A DNA stretch of 64,000 nt from an uncultured Muribaculaceae bacterium. Its GTDB lineage: Bacteria; Bacteroidota; Bacteroidia; Bacteroidales; Muribaculaceae. Positions 1 to 10,326 of the stretch are shown one piece after another. Every line of letters starts with the position of its first letter. The stretch's first letter is position 1. The position numbers and the translations under genes were made by a program. Under the pieces are notes generated by a model. It was not told where the DNA came from. It did no database searches and was given only the letters and a program-made list of their open reading frames with translations. Location of the stretch: the NCBI GenBank assembly GCA_910583675.1, contig CAJTYH010000009.1, positions 1-64,000 on the forward strand. Reading direction: 5' to 3'.

Positions 1-52
<52 letters not shown>

Positions 53-236
53 ATCATGTAAGCTGAAACAAGCGTCAACTGTAATGCATGGCTTTCGTTT
101 CAACGGTGCAAAGGTACAGCTTTTTTTTGAATACACAAACCTTTCCGGCTCTTTTTTTATATCGCCATGTTTTTTGTCACGGTTTTTGTCATCGTTATTT
201 TTCACGCACAGGTTATGCAAATGCCTATAAAATCCG

Positions 237-244
237 TATCTTTG
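237..244 (+). promoter_or_regulatory. Bacteroidetes -7 element of the SGNH hydrolase gene
   Basis: TATCTTTG matches the TAnnTTTG -7 consensus and lies 82 bases before the start codon at 327. I see no clear -33 TTTG partner. Confidence 0.6.
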
Positions 245-326
245 TGGAGATTCCGCAAAATGGACATGCCGGACATGCCAAAGGAATTTCCATGAGAAAA
301 TTTTCAGACACTTAAATCTTATACCC

Positions 327-1046
327 ATGATACGACTGACAACCATCCTAACCATCCTGTGTGCGACGATATTTTGCACCAATTCACAGGAATTGAAGAT
401 ACTCTCACTCAACAACAGCCTTATAGATTTCAACAATCAAGCGGCCATGTTCAACGAAATGGCAAAAGCAGAAGGCGTGGATGCCGTGTGGAACAAACGC
501 ACGCAACTTGGAAGGACGCTCCTCTTCCACTATAACGACCCGCTTTCAAAGCAGATGGTATCATCAGCCCCATGGGACGTTATAATCCTGCAGGAACAGA
601 GTTCGCTCCCGCGCAATCACCCTGAAATACTGATGGAAAGCGTGAAACTTTGGAAACTTTTCATCATGGAAAATTGTCCCAACAAAGAGGTTACCATCAT
701 ATTGCCCATGAATTGGGCGTACTCGACCGAATGGGACAGATACGCCGCCGAGACGAAAAAACTTCGCGACAGCTATGAGGCTGTAGCACGCGACATTCCA
801 GGAATAAGGATCTGCTACATCGGACAGGCATATCAGGACATACTTGACCGCGAAGGACAAGAAAAGGCAGCCGGCCTATATTCCGACGACCGCCACCCCA
901 CACCAATAGCCACCTACCTCGCCGCATGCATGGAATTCTCACTCATGACAGGCAAGGAGCCGACGGAAATAAAATATGTCCCGAAAGGGATAAGGGCTGA
1001 GGATGCAACCCTTATGCGGAAAATAGCCGCTGACAACATGAAATAA
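327..1046 (+). CDS. Secreted SGNH/GDSL-type hydrolase, DUF4886-like
   Basis: A 239-residue protein with an N-terminal signal peptide (hydrophobic residues about 5-18, then CTNSQ). The mature chain starts with a block-I-like segment ILSLNNSL, where SGNH enzymes carry the nucleophilic serine. It has a middle VIILQEQSS strand typical of DUF4886 proteins and ends with a block-V-like DDRHPT segment that supplies Asp and His. Family knowledge suggests an esterase or deacetylase of surface or dietary glycans; the substrate is unknown. The gene stands alone, with its own promoter at 237, and converges on htpG. The GNS glycine of most relatives is Asn here (LNNSL), which may weaken the oxyanion hole. 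Confidence 0.7.
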   Translation: MIRLTTILTILCATIFCTNSQELKILSLNNSLIDFNNQAAMFNEMAKAEGVDAVWNKRTQLGRTLLFHYNDPLSKQMVSSAPWDVIILQEQSSLPRNHPEILMESVKLWKLFIMENCPNKEVTIILPMNWAYSTEWDRYAAETKKLRDSYEAVARDIPGIRICYIGQAYQDILDREGQEKAAGLYSDDRHPTPIATYLAACMEFSLMTGKEPTEIKYVPKGIRAEDATLMRKIAADNMK

Positions 1047-1065
1047 GGCGACAGGACAATACCGC

Positions 1066-1109
1066 AAAACAAAAAGAGAGGAGATGTCGTTACGGACATT
1101 TCCTCTCTT
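1066..1109 (-). terminator. Intrinsic terminator downstream of htpG
   Basis: The arms AAGAGAGGAGATGTC (1074-1088) and GACATTTCCTCTCTT (1095-1109) pair over about 15 bp, with one G-T pair and a 6-base loop. On the minus strand the stem is followed by TTTTTGTTTT, so it ends htpG transcription; it may also act on the converging gene. Confidence 0.75.
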
Positions 1110-1179
1110 CTATCAAGTTCCAGAAGCAGCATTCAATGAACAGCAATATGCTATTTATTATCGGGGGTGCCTGAATATG

Positions 1180-3225
1180 TCATTTCAGGAGATCGGTGGA
1201 ACGCTCGATGAACTTGGCAAGTTGTTCGCCACGAAGCATACCGTTGGCAAGCAATGCAAGATCAATCAACTGACCCACGACAGCCTCACCCTTGGCATAG
1301 TCAGCAGCCAGTTTGTTCAGTTCCTCGCGATCCGAATTGTTTTCCGCCTGCAGTTTCTCCACCTCCTTCTTAGTCTCCTCCGCATTGTCATCTTTGCGCT
1401 TCCCTTCAAGATCCTTGATCTTCTCATTGTTTGACGCGATTGAGTCAAGGAGCGGTTTCACATAACCCGACAACGCTTTGTCGGCATCGGCAGATACCTT
1501 TTTCACTATCGGATTCTCGGTATTCACACGCAACGAATAGCTGTCCGGCATCATTCCATAGAAATTCATTCCGGGCTGAAGTGCGGCCATCTCCTTCATA
1601 CGTCGCATATACTCGTCCTGAGTGATCACAATCGGCGCATCGGTGGTTTTCATCGCTTCGAAGTTCACATAGAACTGGGCATTCTCCACCTTGGGCAGCT
1701 GGCTCTGGAAAACCGACACAAGTATCTCTCGCTGCACGTCGCTCAGGTCTACCGCCTTGCGGTCTTCCTTGGCAATCAGATTGTCTATCACATCGGAATC
1801 CACTCGCACAAAACGGCTCTTTTCAATCTGCTGCTCCAATAGCCCGACAAAATGGCTGTCAAGCTGACCGTCCATCACAAGCACATTGTAGCCACGATCG
1901 GTAGCAGCCTTTATGTAGTTGTATTGTGCGGTAGGATCGGTGGTATAAAGGAATACGATGTTTCCCTCCTTGTCGGTCTGCGTAGGCGCGATCAGCTCCT
2001 TGTATTCATCTATCGTGAAATACTTGCCGTCGGTATCTCGCAGAAGGTCGAACTTCATGGCTGCATCCCGGAACTTCTCGTCGGTCAGCATACCGTACTC
2101 GATGAATATCTTTATGTCGTCCCACTTCTGCTCGAACTCCTTGCGGTCGGCCTTGAAAAGTTCTTCCAGACGTGCGGAAACCTTCTTGGTGATGTATCCC
2201 GAGATCTTCTTGACCGCAGTATCGCTCTGCAGGTATGAACGCGACACATTAAGCGGAATATCAGGAGAATCAATGACACCCTGAAGGAGCATCATGAACT
2301 CAGGAACCACTCCCTCCACCGAATCAGTCACATATACCTGATTGCAATAAAGCTGTATCCTGTTGCGGGTCACGTCTATGTTGTTCTTGATCTTTGGGAA
2401 AAACAATATGCCGGTAAGGTTGAACGGATAGTCCACATTCAAGTGGATCCAGAACAGCGGATCATCCTGACCTGGATAAAGTTCATGGTAGAAATCCTTG
2501 TAGTCCTTCTCAGTAAGATCTGCAGGCTTCTTTGTCCACGCCGGTTCGGTTATGTTCACGATATTCGGACGGTCAGTATCCACCATGGCGCCATCCTTCC
2601 ACTCCTGCTGCTTTCCGAACACCACCGGCAACGGCAGGAAGCGGCAATACTTCTTGAGAAGGGTTTCCACACGTGCACGCTCCAGGAATTCCTTGTTCTC
2701 ATCGTCTATATAAAGTATTATGTCGGTACCACGCTCCTTCTTGTCAGAGGCCTCCATGGCATACTCCGGTGAGCCGTCGCACTCCCAACGCACCGCCTCG
2801 GCTCCCTCCTTGTATGAGAGCGAGTTGATCACCACCTTTTTTGCTACCATGAACGCCGAATAGAACCCCAAGCCGAAATGGCCGATTATGGCATTTGCGT
2901 CATTCTTATATTTGGCCAGGAATTCTTCCGCACCCGAAAAGGCGATCTGGTTGATATATTTTTCAATATCTTCCGCCGTCATGCCGATACCATGATCGCT
3001 GACCGTAAGGGTCCCCGCCTCCTTGTCCACAGAGACGCTTACCTGCATCTCGCTAAGTTCCCCCTTGAAATCGCCGAACGACGATAGCGTGCGAAGTTTC
3101 TGGGTGGCATCTATGGCATTGGATACCAACTCACGAAGAAAGATCTCATGGTCGCTGTAAAGAAATTTCTTTATCACCGGAAAGATATTCTCGGTCGTAA
3201 CTCCTATTGTTCCTGTCTTTGACAT
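1180..3225 (-). CDS. htpG: Molecular chaperone HtpG (Hsp90)
   Basis: A 681-residue cytosolic Hsp90 of somewhat above usual bacterial length. The GHKL ATPase domain carries the Hsp90 signatures in order: EIFLRELVSNAIDA near residue 30 (Mg2+/ATP Asn), DHGIGM near 75 (Asp that binds adenine) and GHFGLGFYSAFMVA near 115-130 (ATP lid). The middle domain contains the conserved LNVSRSYLQ segment near residue 325, with the Arg of the catalytic loop. The C-terminal dimerisation part includes a Lys/Glu-rich helix. HtpG folds or holds clients together with DnaK. It is monocistronic, lies downstream of clpC in the same direction, and is separated from it by a terminator. No sigma-32-like or CIRCE element was seen upstream. 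Confidence 0.97.
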   Translation of the reverse strand: MSKTGTIGVTTENIFPVIKKFLYSDHEIFLRELVSNAIDATQKLRTLSSFGDFKGELSEMQVSVSVDKEAGTLTVSDHGIGMTAEDIEKYINQIAFSGAEEFLAKYKNDANAIIGHFGLGFYSAFMVAKKVVINSLSYKEGAEAVRWECDGSPEYAMEASDKKERGTDIILYIDDENKEFLERARVETLLKKYCRFLPLPVVFGKQQEWKDGAMVDTDRPNIVNITEPAWTKKPADLTEKDYKDFYHELYPGQDDPLFWIHLNVDYPFNLTGILFFPKIKNNIDVTRNRIQLYCNQVYVTDSVEGVVPEFMMLLQGVIDSPDIPLNVSRSYLQSDTAVKKISGYITKKVSARLEELFKADRKEFEQKWDDIKIFIEYGMLTDEKFRDAAMKFDLLRDTDGKYFTIDEYKELIAPTQTDKEGNIVFLYTTDPTAQYNYIKAATDRGYNVLVMDGQLDSHFVGLLEQQIEKSRFVRVDSDVIDNLIAKEDRKAVDLSDVQREILVSVFQSQLPKVENAQFYVNFEAMKTTDAPIVITQDEYMRRMKEMAALQPGMNFYGMMPDSYSLRVNTENPIVKKVSADADKALSGYVKPLLDSIASNNEKIKDLEGKRKDDNAEETKKEVEKLQAENNSDREELNKLAADYAKGEAVVGQLIDLALLANGMLRGEQLAKFIERSTDLLK

Positions 3226-3266
3226 TGTATTTTCTTTTTATGGTTTCTTTACTTATAACAATGTGC

Positions 3267-3301
3267 AAAAAAAATGCCAAACTCAATGTCTGGCATTTTT
3301 T
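3267..3301 (-). terminator. Intrinsic terminator after clpC
   Basis: AATGCCA (3273-3279) pairs with TGGCATT (3291-3297), and A and T runs extend the stem on both sides. On the minus strand it ends in a run of eight T, directly after the clpC stop codon. It separates clpC from htpG. Confidence 0.85.
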
Positions 3302-3312
3302 CATAAAGTATA

Positions 3313-5910
3313 TTAATTAGTGTCTCCTGCAGATGTGACGGAATCCGTATCCGAGGATTCTGCAGGGGCATCAGCCGGCGTCGGATGCTTCACCGCAGTG
3401 ACAATCCTGTCAGTATCCTTGTCATAATCCACCGAGATGGTGTCACCCGCCGAAAGCTCCGAATTTATTATCAGTTCCGCCAGTGGGTCTTCAAGATACT
3501 TCTGGATGGCACGTTTTAACGGACGTGCTCCATACTGCTGGTCATAACCCTTGGCAGCGATATAATCCTTGGCACTCTCGGAAATCTCGAAGCTGTATCC
3601 AAGCTTCTCCATCCGACTGAGAAAACCTCTCAGTTCAATTCCGATAATCTCGAATATCGCCTCCTTGTCAAGCGAGTCGAACATTACAATGTCATCGATA
3701 CGATTCAGGAACTCCGGTGCGAAAGCCTTGTTCAGAGCCTTCTGGATCACGCCTTGCGAATAATCCTTCTCATTGGTACGGGTAGCGAATCCCACACCGG
3801 CGCCAAAATCCTTAAGCTGCCGTGTACCGATGTTGGAAGTCATTATTATAAGGGTGTTCTTGAAATCTATGCGACGCCCCAGACTGTCTGTCAGCCTACC
3901 TTCGTCCAGAACCTGCAACAGCAGGTTGAACACATCAGGGTGCGCTTTCTCTATCTCATCCAGAAGAACGACCGAATAAGGACGGCGACGCACCTTTTCC
4001 GTCAACTGACCACCCTCCTCGTATCCCACATAACCCGGAGGCGCACCAACGAGACGGCTCACTGTGAACTTTTCCATATACTCGCTCATATCCACACGTA
4101 TAAGCGTGTCAGCCGAGTCAAAGAGATATTCCGCAAGTTTTTTTGCCAGATGAGTCTTGCCCACACCGGTCGGCCCGAGGAACATGAATGTGCCTATGGG
4201 TTTGTTCGGATCCTTCAAGCCCACACGGTTGCGCTGGATGGCCTTTACTATCTTATCGATCGCCTTGTCCTGACCGATGATCTCAGACTTCAGCTTAGGA
4301 GCCATGGCACGCAGACGACTTCCTTCAGCCTGTGCAATGCGCTGTACAGGCACGCCTGTCATCATGGCTACCACTTCCGCCACCTTATCTTCATCCACCG
4401 TGACACGGTTTTGCTGCAACTGTTTCTCCCATTGTTCATTGGCTTGAGCCAGACGACTCTTGAGGGTCTGTTCCTTGTCACGGAAAGAGGCGGCCTTTTC
4501 GAAATCCTGATTCTGGGCAGCTGACAGTTTGGCTGCTCCGGCTTCTATGATCTCCTGTTCAAGACGATCAATCTCCTCAGGAACCACGATATTGGTGATA
4601 TGGGCGCGAGAACCGGCCTCATCAAGCGCATCAATGGCCTTGTCCGGGAAATTACGATCGCTGATGTAACGCTCGGTCAAGCTCACACAAGCTTTAAGAG
4701 CATCGTCGGTATAGTTTACATTATGATGATCCTGATACTTGTCCTTGATATTGTTCAGGATCTGCAACGTCTCATCCGAGGTTGTCGGTTCCACCATCAC
4801 CTTCTGGAAACGACGCTCCAAGGCACCGTCCTTCTCTATATTCTTGCGATACTCATCAAGGGTTGTGGCACCGATGCACTGTATCTCGCCTCTGGCAAGC
4901 GCAGGCTTCAGAAGATTCGCAGCATCCATGGTGCCGGCGGCATTTCCGGCCCCGACGATGGTGTGAAGCTCATCTATGAACAGGATCACGTCCGGACTCT
5001 TTGAAAGCTCGGTAAGAATACTCTTTACCCTCTCCTCAAATTGACCGCGATATTTCGTGCCTGCGACAAGCGAAGCCATGTCAAGCGATACCACACGTTT
5101 GTCGAACAATATGCGGGAAACCTTGCGTTGTACGATTCGCAGAGCCAACCCTTCCACGATTGCCGACTTGCCTACACCCGGCTCGCCTATCAGCACCGGA
5201 TTGTTTTTCTTACGGCGGCTAAGTATCTGAGCCAGACGCTCTATCTCCTGCTCGCGCCCTACGACAGGATCAAGACGGCCGTCCTCTGCCGCCCGGGTAA
5301 TGTCGTTGCCGAATTTGTCAAGCGTGGGAGTATCGTTCCCTCCACGGCTACGGTTGCCCTCCTTGGCCTGACCGTCAGATTTGTCACGATTCTGCTGATT
5401 TCCACGAGGAGCTTCATCCTCGTCTTCGTCGTCCTCGTCAGTAGCTCCGAAACCGGCCTGAGGAGTATCCTTTACATTTGAGATCAAACGAAGCACCGAC
5501 TGATAGTCAATACCGGCCTGACGGAAAGGTACTATAAAGTCCATATGTTGAATTTCAGGATTATGCAGAAGCGCAAGCAAAAGATGCTCGGTATCCACGG
5601 TTTCACTTTTAAGCATCCTGGCCTCCAAAACGGAAAGCTTCACCAGACGATTGCTGAGATCGCTGGCCACCACTTCCCCACCCAAAGGAGCCGTCGCGTC
5701 ATACAGCGAATCGTCAAGCTGGGTACGCAATTGGTAAACAGACACATTGCGCGATGCCCTCTCCAACAGGGAGAAGACTCGCGACCCGGTATCTGCCAGC
5801 AGGGCAAGAAACAGATGCTCCGGCGTAATTATGCTGTTGTTATGGCGAATAGCTTCTTTACGGCTATTCTCCAGAACAGTCTTTACTTCATTTGAGAAAT
5901 TGATTTCCAT
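3313..5910 (-). CDS. clpC: Clp protease ATPase subunit ClpC
   Basis: An 865-residue class I Clp ATPase. In order: two Clp-N repeats (about 1-145), an acidic glycine-rich linker (about 155-205), the first AAA+ module with Walker A GEPGVGKS, a UVR-type middle coil near residues 440-500 that marks ClpC rather than ClpB, the second AAA+ module with Walker A GPTGVGKT and an arginine finger region, and a disordered Asp/Ser/Thr-rich tail. A GVGF segment in the second module matches the ClpP-docking loop of ClpC proteins, so it probably unfolds substrates for ClpP, which is not in the window. It is transcribed towards htpG. No adaptor gene (mecA or mcsA/B type) lies next to it. Confidence 0.95.
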   Translation of the reverse strand: MEINFSNEVKTVLENSRKEAIRHNNSIITPEHLFLALLADTGSRVFSLLERASRNVSVYQLRTQLDDSLYDATAPLGGEVVASDLSNRLVKLSVLEARMLKSETVDTEHLLLALLHNPEIQHMDFIVPFRQAGIDYQSVLRLISNVKDTPQAGFGATDEDDEDEDEAPRGNQQNRDKSDGQAKEGNRSRGGNDTPTLDKFGNDITRAAEDGRLDPVVGREQEIERLAQILSRRKKNNPVLIGEPGVGKSAIVEGLALRIVQRKVSRILFDKRVVSLDMASLVAGTKYRGQFEERVKSILTELSKSPDVILFIDELHTIVGAGNAAGTMDAANLLKPALARGEIQCIGATTLDEYRKNIEKDGALERRFQKVMVEPTTSDETLQILNNIKDKYQDHHNVNYTDDALKACVSLTERYISDRNFPDKAIDALDEAGSRAHITNIVVPEEIDRLEQEIIEAGAAKLSAAQNQDFEKAASFRDKEQTLKSRLAQANEQWEKQLQQNRVTVDEDKVAEVVAMMTGVPVQRIAQAEGSRLRAMAPKLKSEIIGQDKAIDKIVKAIQRNRVGLKDPNKPIGTFMFLGPTGVGKTHLAKKLAEYLFDSADTLIRVDMSEYMEKFTVSRLVGAPPGYVGYEEGGQLTEKVRRRPYSVVLLDEIEKAHPDVFNLLLQVLDEGRLTDSLGRRIDFKNTLIIMTSNIGTRQLKDFGAGVGFATRTNEKDYSQGVIQKALNKAFAPEFLNRIDDIVMFDSLDKEAIFEIIGIELRGFLSRMEKLGYSFEISESAKDYIAAKGYDQQYGARPLKRAIQKYLEDPLAELIINSELSAGDTISVDYDKDTDRIVTAVKHPTPADAPAESSDTDSVTSAGDTN

Positions 5911-6361
5911 TCTTTACCTTTCTTCTTAAATGAAACCTCATATAGCAACCCCTCCAGAATAAATACATAAAGCCGATTTTAACACAGTTTCAGCATTGTA
6001 TATGACTGATAACAATTCAAACGGCAAAAATGCTCAATCCTATTGCCAATATTCTAACGGCATGGGGCATCTTAAGGGTATTGGGAAAGCACACGGGCTG
6101 CCACGACAAATAAGTGTGCACTTCACCTCTTTTACAATAACGGCAAATAGCATGCCAAACTTATGCGATAAACCAGTTGCATAATCACAAAAAAGCTTAA
6201 CGAATGTACGTGCAGTCCCACAGAGGCAAAATCGACTGCAAAAATAACAATTGTTTTTAAGAAATTCCGTATCTTTGTACAATATTTGCAGGTTTATATC
6301 ATACCTGCAAGCCACCTTTTACAAACCAGGAACATAATAACAGCAAGAACATAATAACAGA
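5911..6361. other. Intergenic region between divergent clpC and gyrA
   Basis: This 451-base divergent spacer is AT-rich. It holds the gyrA promoter at 6251-6277. I found no exact TAnnTTTG element for clpC on the other strand. A 62-codon reading frame at 5996-6184 has no recognisable features and is probably not a gene. Confidence 0.6.
6251..6277 (+). promoter_or_regulatory. gyrA promoter
   Basis: TATCTTTG at 6270-6277 matches the Bacteroidetes -7 consensus, with TTG at 6251-6253 in the -33 position (16 bases between). It predicts a leader of about 75 bases before gyrA. Confidence 0.75.
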
Positions 6362-8947
6362 ATGTTGGAAGAAGATCGCATCATTAAGATCAACATTGAA
6401 AATGAGATGAAATCGGCATACATTGACTATTCTATGTCCGTGATCGTCTCAAGAGCCCTCCCCGATGTACGCGACGGGCTCAAACCAGTCCATCGCCGAG
6501 TGCTATACGGCATGAACGAGATGGGCAACACATCAGACAAGCCAACCAGGAAATCCGCAAAAGCCGTCGGTGAAGTGATGGGTAAATACCATCCCCACGG
6601 CGACGGATCCATATACGGTACCATCGTGCGCATGGCTCAGCCATGGGCAATGAGGGAATGCCTCGTGGAAGGACAAGGCAACTTCGGATCAATCGACGGC
6701 GACGGTCCGGCCGCAATGCGATATACGGAGATACGCCTACAGAAAATCGGTGAAGAGATGTTGCGTGACATAGACTCCGACTCCGTCGACTTCCAACCGA
6801 ATTATGATAATTCAGACAAGGAACCTACAGTGCTTCCTACCCGTATCCCCAACCTACTGGTGAACGGAGCGTCCGGCATCGCTGTGGGAATGGCCACGAA
6901 CATGCCCACACACAACCTCGCGGAATCCATCAACGCATGCGTCGCACTCATAGACAATCCCGACATAACAGTGCCGGAACTCATGAAGCACATTCCTGCC
7001 CCTGACTTCCCCACCGGTGGCACGATCTGCGGATACAACGGAGTGAAAGAGGCATATGAGACCGGGCGCGGCCGTATCGTGATACGAGCCAAGGCCGAAA
7101 TCGAAACGGAAAAGGAACACGAGCAGATCATAGTAACCGAGATCCCATACGGCGTAAACAAGGCAGAACTTATAAAGTACATAGCGACCCTTGTCACAGA
7201 CAAGAAGATAGACGGAATCGCAGACCTCAACGACGAAAGTAGCAGCGAAGGCATGCGAATCGTCATAAAGCTGAAACAGAACGCCAATTCAAACGTCGTC
7301 CTCAACACGCTCTACAAAATGACGCCCCTGCAGTCGGCATTCAGCGTCAACAACGTAGCCCTGGTCAACGGACGTCCCCGTCTGCTCAACCTCAAGCAAA
7401 TCATAGAGGCATTCGTGGCTCACCGCCACGATGTGGTCACCCGCCGCACCCGATTTGAGTTGCGTAAGGCACAGGAACGAGCACATATACTTGAAGGTCT
7501 GATCATTGCATCAGATCACATTGAAGAGGTAATTGCCATAATACGCGGCGCAAAATCCACCGAAGAAGCCAAAACGACCCTCATGGAACGTTTCGGACTT
7601 TCGGATGCACAGACTCAGGCCATCGTCAACATGCGCCTTGGACAGCTGACCGGACTGGAGCAAGACAAGCTCCGTGCAAATTACGAGGATATCCTCCGCG
7701 TGATAGCCGGCCTGGAAGAGATCCTGAACAACGAGGAGGTCTGCCGCGAACTGATAAAGAAGGAACTGATAGAAATCAGGGATACATACGGTTCACCGCG
7801 CATGACCGATATAGATGTATATGCCGGTGAATTCAATGCAGAGGACTTCTATGCCGATGACGAGATGATAATCACCATCTCCCACATGGGCTATATCAAG
7901 CGCACACCCCTCTCCGAATTCCGCGCGCAAAACCGCGGTGGAGTAGGATCAAGAGGAAGCAATACCCGCGACGAGGACTTCATCGAGTACATCTATCCCG
8001 CATCGATGCATTCCAACATACTCTTCTTCACACGACGCGGCATGGTATACAAGATGAAGGTATACGAGATTCCCGAGGGAGCGAAGAACACCAAGGGACG
8101 CGCCATACAGAACCTGCTCAACATAGAACCGGGAGATGCCGTCAATGCATTCATCCGCTGCAAGAACCTTGACGATGCCGAATTCACATCAAGGCACAAC
8201 CTCGTGTTTGCCACAAAGAACGGCATAATCAAGAAAACTCCCCTCTCGGAATATGCCCGTGTGAACATAAAGGGCAAGAAAGCCATTCTTATACGTGAAG
8301 GAGACCAGGTGATCGGTGTGGAACTTACCGATGGTTCCGCCGAAATCCTCCTCGCAAACCGCAATGGACGTGCCATCCGCTTCAACGAAAGCACCGTACG
8401 CCAGATGGGACGCGTCTCTACCGGCGTACGCGGCATGCGCATTGACGAGGACGGAACCGACGAAGTGGTAGGCATGATCTGCATGCATCCCGACGATGAG
8501 AAAAACGTGATGGTCATTTCAGAAAACGGATTTGGAAAACGTTCGCTTCTTGACGGATACAGAATCACAAACCGAGGCGGCAAGGGCGTAAAGACCATGA
8601 ACATCACTGAAAAGACCGGTACCGTCGTGGCCATCAAGAGTGTTGACGACGAAAACGACCTCGTAATAATCAACCGTTCAGGCATAACGCTCCGGTTGCG
8701 TGTGGCCGACATAAGAGTTATGGGCAGGAACACGCAAGGTGTCCGGGTCATAAACCTGGAGAAACGTGGCGACGAGATCGCTTCTGTATGCTGTGTGGAC
8801 ACTGATCCCGAAGAGGAAGTCGTAGAGGCCCCGGAAAATCCGGAGGAACTGGCTCCGGCTCCCGCAGACGATGACATCGCCGAACCGGATGAATCCGCAG
8901 ACGATGACATTGATACAGAAGAACAATCCGACGACATCGAAGACTAA
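6362..8947 (+). CDS. gyrA: DNA gyrase subunit A
   Basis: An 861-residue type IIA topoisomerase breakage-reunion subunit. The N-terminal winged-helix and tower domains hold the YTE motif (AAMRYTE) with the catalytic tyrosine that attaches to DNA. The C-terminal pinwheel contains a GyrA box NRGGKG near residue 740, which marks GyrA rather than ParC, plus a related NRGGVGSRG segment near 520. An unusually acidic tail follows (about residues 815-861, rich in Asp, Glu, Pro). The quinolone region reads HPHGDGSIYG: Gly82 and Gly86 stand where E. coli has Ser83 and Asp87, so the residues that anchor the drug through a water-metal bridge are missing. The gene is followed after 47 bases by a TPR gene and is probably cotranscribed with it. 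Confidence 0.96.
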   Translation: MLEEDRIIKINIENEMKSAYIDYSMSVIVSRALPDVRDGLKPVHRRVLYGMNEMGNTSDKPTRKSAKAVGEVMGKYHPHGDGSIYGTIVRMAQPWAMRECLVEGQGNFGSIDGDGPAAMRYTEIRLQKIGEEMLRDIDSDSVDFQPNYDNSDKEPTVLPTRIPNLLVNGASGIAVGMATNMPTHNLAESINACVALIDNPDITVPELMKHIPAPDFPTGGTICGYNGVKEAYETGRGRIVIRAKAEIETEKEHEQIIVTEIPYGVNKAELIKYIATLVTDKKIDGIADLNDESSSEGMRIVIKLKQNANSNVVLNTLYKMTPLQSAFSVNNVALVNGRPRLLNLKQIIEAFVAHRHDVVTRRTRFELRKAQERAHILEGLIIASDHIEEVIAIIRGAKSTEEAKTTLMERFGLSDAQTQAIVNMRLGQLTGLEQDKLRANYEDILRVIAGLEEILNNEEVCRELIKKELIEIRDTYGSPRMTDIDVYAGEFNAEDFYADDEMIITISHMGYIKRTPLSEFRAQNRGGVGSRGSNTRDEDFIEYIYPASMHSNILFFTRRGMVYKMKVYEIPEGAKNTKGRAIQNLLNIEPGDAVNAFIRCKNLDDAEFTSRHNLVFATKNGIIKKTPLSEYARVNIKGKKAILIREGDQVIGVELTDGSAEILLANRNGRAIRFNESTVRQMGRVSTGVRGMRIDEDGTDEVVGMICMHPDDEKNVMVISENGFGKRSLLDGYRITNRGGKGVKTMNITEKTGTVVAIKSVDDENDLVIINRSGITLRLRVADIRVMGRNTQGVRVINLEKRGDEIASVCCVDTDPEEEVVEAPENPEELAPAPADDDIAEPDESADDDIDTEEQSDDIED

Positions 8948-8994
8948 GACAATGCAACAACTTCTAAAATAAAACTAACCAACAACCTTTTCAT

Positions 8995-10209
8995 ATGAAA
9001 AAAATAACTGTCATCTTAGGTCTATGCCTTCTCACTTCAACGGCCGCCTTCGCTCAGAAGTCGCTCGTAAAGGAAGTGGAACGTGAAGTGAAATCCAACC
9101 CCGGATCTTTTTATGATGCGCTCAACAAGATCAGACCGGCTTTTACCAATGAGGAAACTGCAAAAGACGCCTATACATATTTTGTACCCGGCAAGGCAGC
9201 CTTCGGATACTACGACGACCAAAGCGTGCGTGCCCAGATGGGACAAGACGTCAAGAAGGAACTCATCGGCCGTTCCGTACTTGAAGGATACGATTATCTT
9301 CAGAAAGCCCTTCCACTGGACACTGTGGTTGACGCAAAAGGAAAGGTCAAGACCAAATACTCCAAAGACATAATAAAACTCATCTCCAGCCACTACAACG
9401 ACTTCAACAACGCAGCCCTTTTTCTTTGGGAAAAAGAAGACTACGGCAACGCCGTAAAATGCTGGGAACTATATGTCTCGCTTCCTTCGAATCCCACATT
9501 CTCATCAAGCATCAAGGCTCCGGCAGACTCCATCTTGGGAGATGTGTACTATAATATGGGCATAGGCAACTCGCTGATCCAGAACAATGAGGCTGCCCTC
9601 AAATCGTTCAAGACCGCCATATCCAAGGGTTATACCGAGAAAAATGCATATGACTATGCCATAGCGGCTGCCTCGCAGATGAACAATCCTGCTGAAATGG
9701 CAGCAGTCGCCGAACAGGCATATGCCCTTTACGGCAAAGAAGACAGCCGCTACATCGGCTTCATGATCAACAACCTCATTGACAAGAAGGAATACGCCAA
9801 AGCAAACGCGCTGATTGACAAGTATATCTCTGAAGATCCCAACAATGCACAACTTTATTTCGTAAAGGGCGTAGTATGCGATGCGGAAGGCAAAACGGAG
9901 GCTTCCATGGAAGCATACAAGAAGGCACTCACGCTTGACGACAAAAACGCCAATGCACTCATGCAATACGGTTACAAGCTCTACCAGAAGGCATGCGACA
10001 TGGATCAGAACGAGAGCGCGAACATGACAAACTCACAATACAACGAGTTCCGCGACACCAAGGTTGACCCACTCCTGAAAGAAGCTGCAACTTACCTTGA
10101 AAAAGCGTATGAATTAGACGAAAACATGTCTGATGCCCGCTCGGTGCTTCGCAGCATCTACTACAACCTCAACGACGAGGAAAACCTCAAGCGTGTGGAA
10201 AACATGTAA
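8995..10209 (+). CDS. Exported tetratricopeptide-repeat protein
   Basis: A 404-residue protein with a clear signal peptide (MKKITVILGL, cleavage after AAFAQ) and at least three to four TPR-type helical pairs. The clearest are around residues 180-215 (YYNMGIGNSLIQNNEAALKS), 265-335 (NAQLYFVKGVVCDAEGKTEA) and the C-terminal 350-400. TPR proteins act as periplasmic scaffolds, and no enzymatic motif is visible. It follows gyrA by 47 bases, with no promoter motif between them, so it may share the gyrA transcript. Transcription ends in the long palindrome at 10232. Its exact partner is unknown. Confidence 0.8.
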   Translation: MKKITVILGLCLLTSTAAFAQKSLVKEVEREVKSNPGSFYDALNKIRPAFTNEETAKDAYTYFVPGKAAFGYYDDQSVRAQMGQDVKKELIGRSVLEGYDYLQKALPLDTVVDAKGKVKTKYSKDIIKLISSHYNDFNNAALFLWEKEDYGNAVKCWELYVSLPSNPTFSSSIKAPADSILGDVYYNMGIGNSLIQNNEAALKSFKTAISKGYTEKNAYDYAIAAASQMNNPAEMAAVAEQAYALYGKEDSRYIGFMINNLIDKKEYAKANALIDKYISEDPNNAQLYFVKGVVCDAEGKTEASMEAYKKALTLDDKNANALMQYGYKLYQKACDMDQNESANMTNSQYNEFRDTKVDPLLKEAATYLEKAYELDENMSDARSVLRSIYYNLNDEENLKRVENM

Positions 10210-10231
10210 TGACGCGCCACAGTTGATAGGC

Positions 10232-10293
10232 GACCTTACAAACTAAATCAGGCGCCCCGGAATTCCGGGGCGCCTGATTTAGTTTGTAAGGTC
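10232..10293. terminator. 62-bp perfect palindrome between convergent genes
   Basis: Every base from 10232 to 10293 pairs with its mirror position around 10262/10263, giving two 31-base arms with no loop. The core GGCGCCCCGGAATTCCGGGG is GC-rich and the flanks ACAAACTAAATCA are AT-rich. It lies 22 bases after the TPR gene stop and 33 bases from the rho stop. The position suggests a bidirectional terminator, although neither strand has a classical T tract after it. Confidence 0.8.
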
Positions 10294-10326
10294 AATTACA
10301 AGCTTTAGAGCTGGCGTACAGCAGGA

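Noticed and set aside
3754..4524. 256-codon open frame on the plus strand
   Set aside because: Antisense to clpC, His/Leu-rich with no family; clpC is certain.
5996..6184. 62-codon frame in the clpC-gyrA spacer
   Set aside because: No promoter, no hydrophobic or domain pattern, and nothing to support translation. Left out of the gene list.
7993..8937. 314-codon open frame on the minus strand
   Set aside because: Antisense to gyrA, with Ser/Arg-rich random-like content. gyrA on the other strand is certain.
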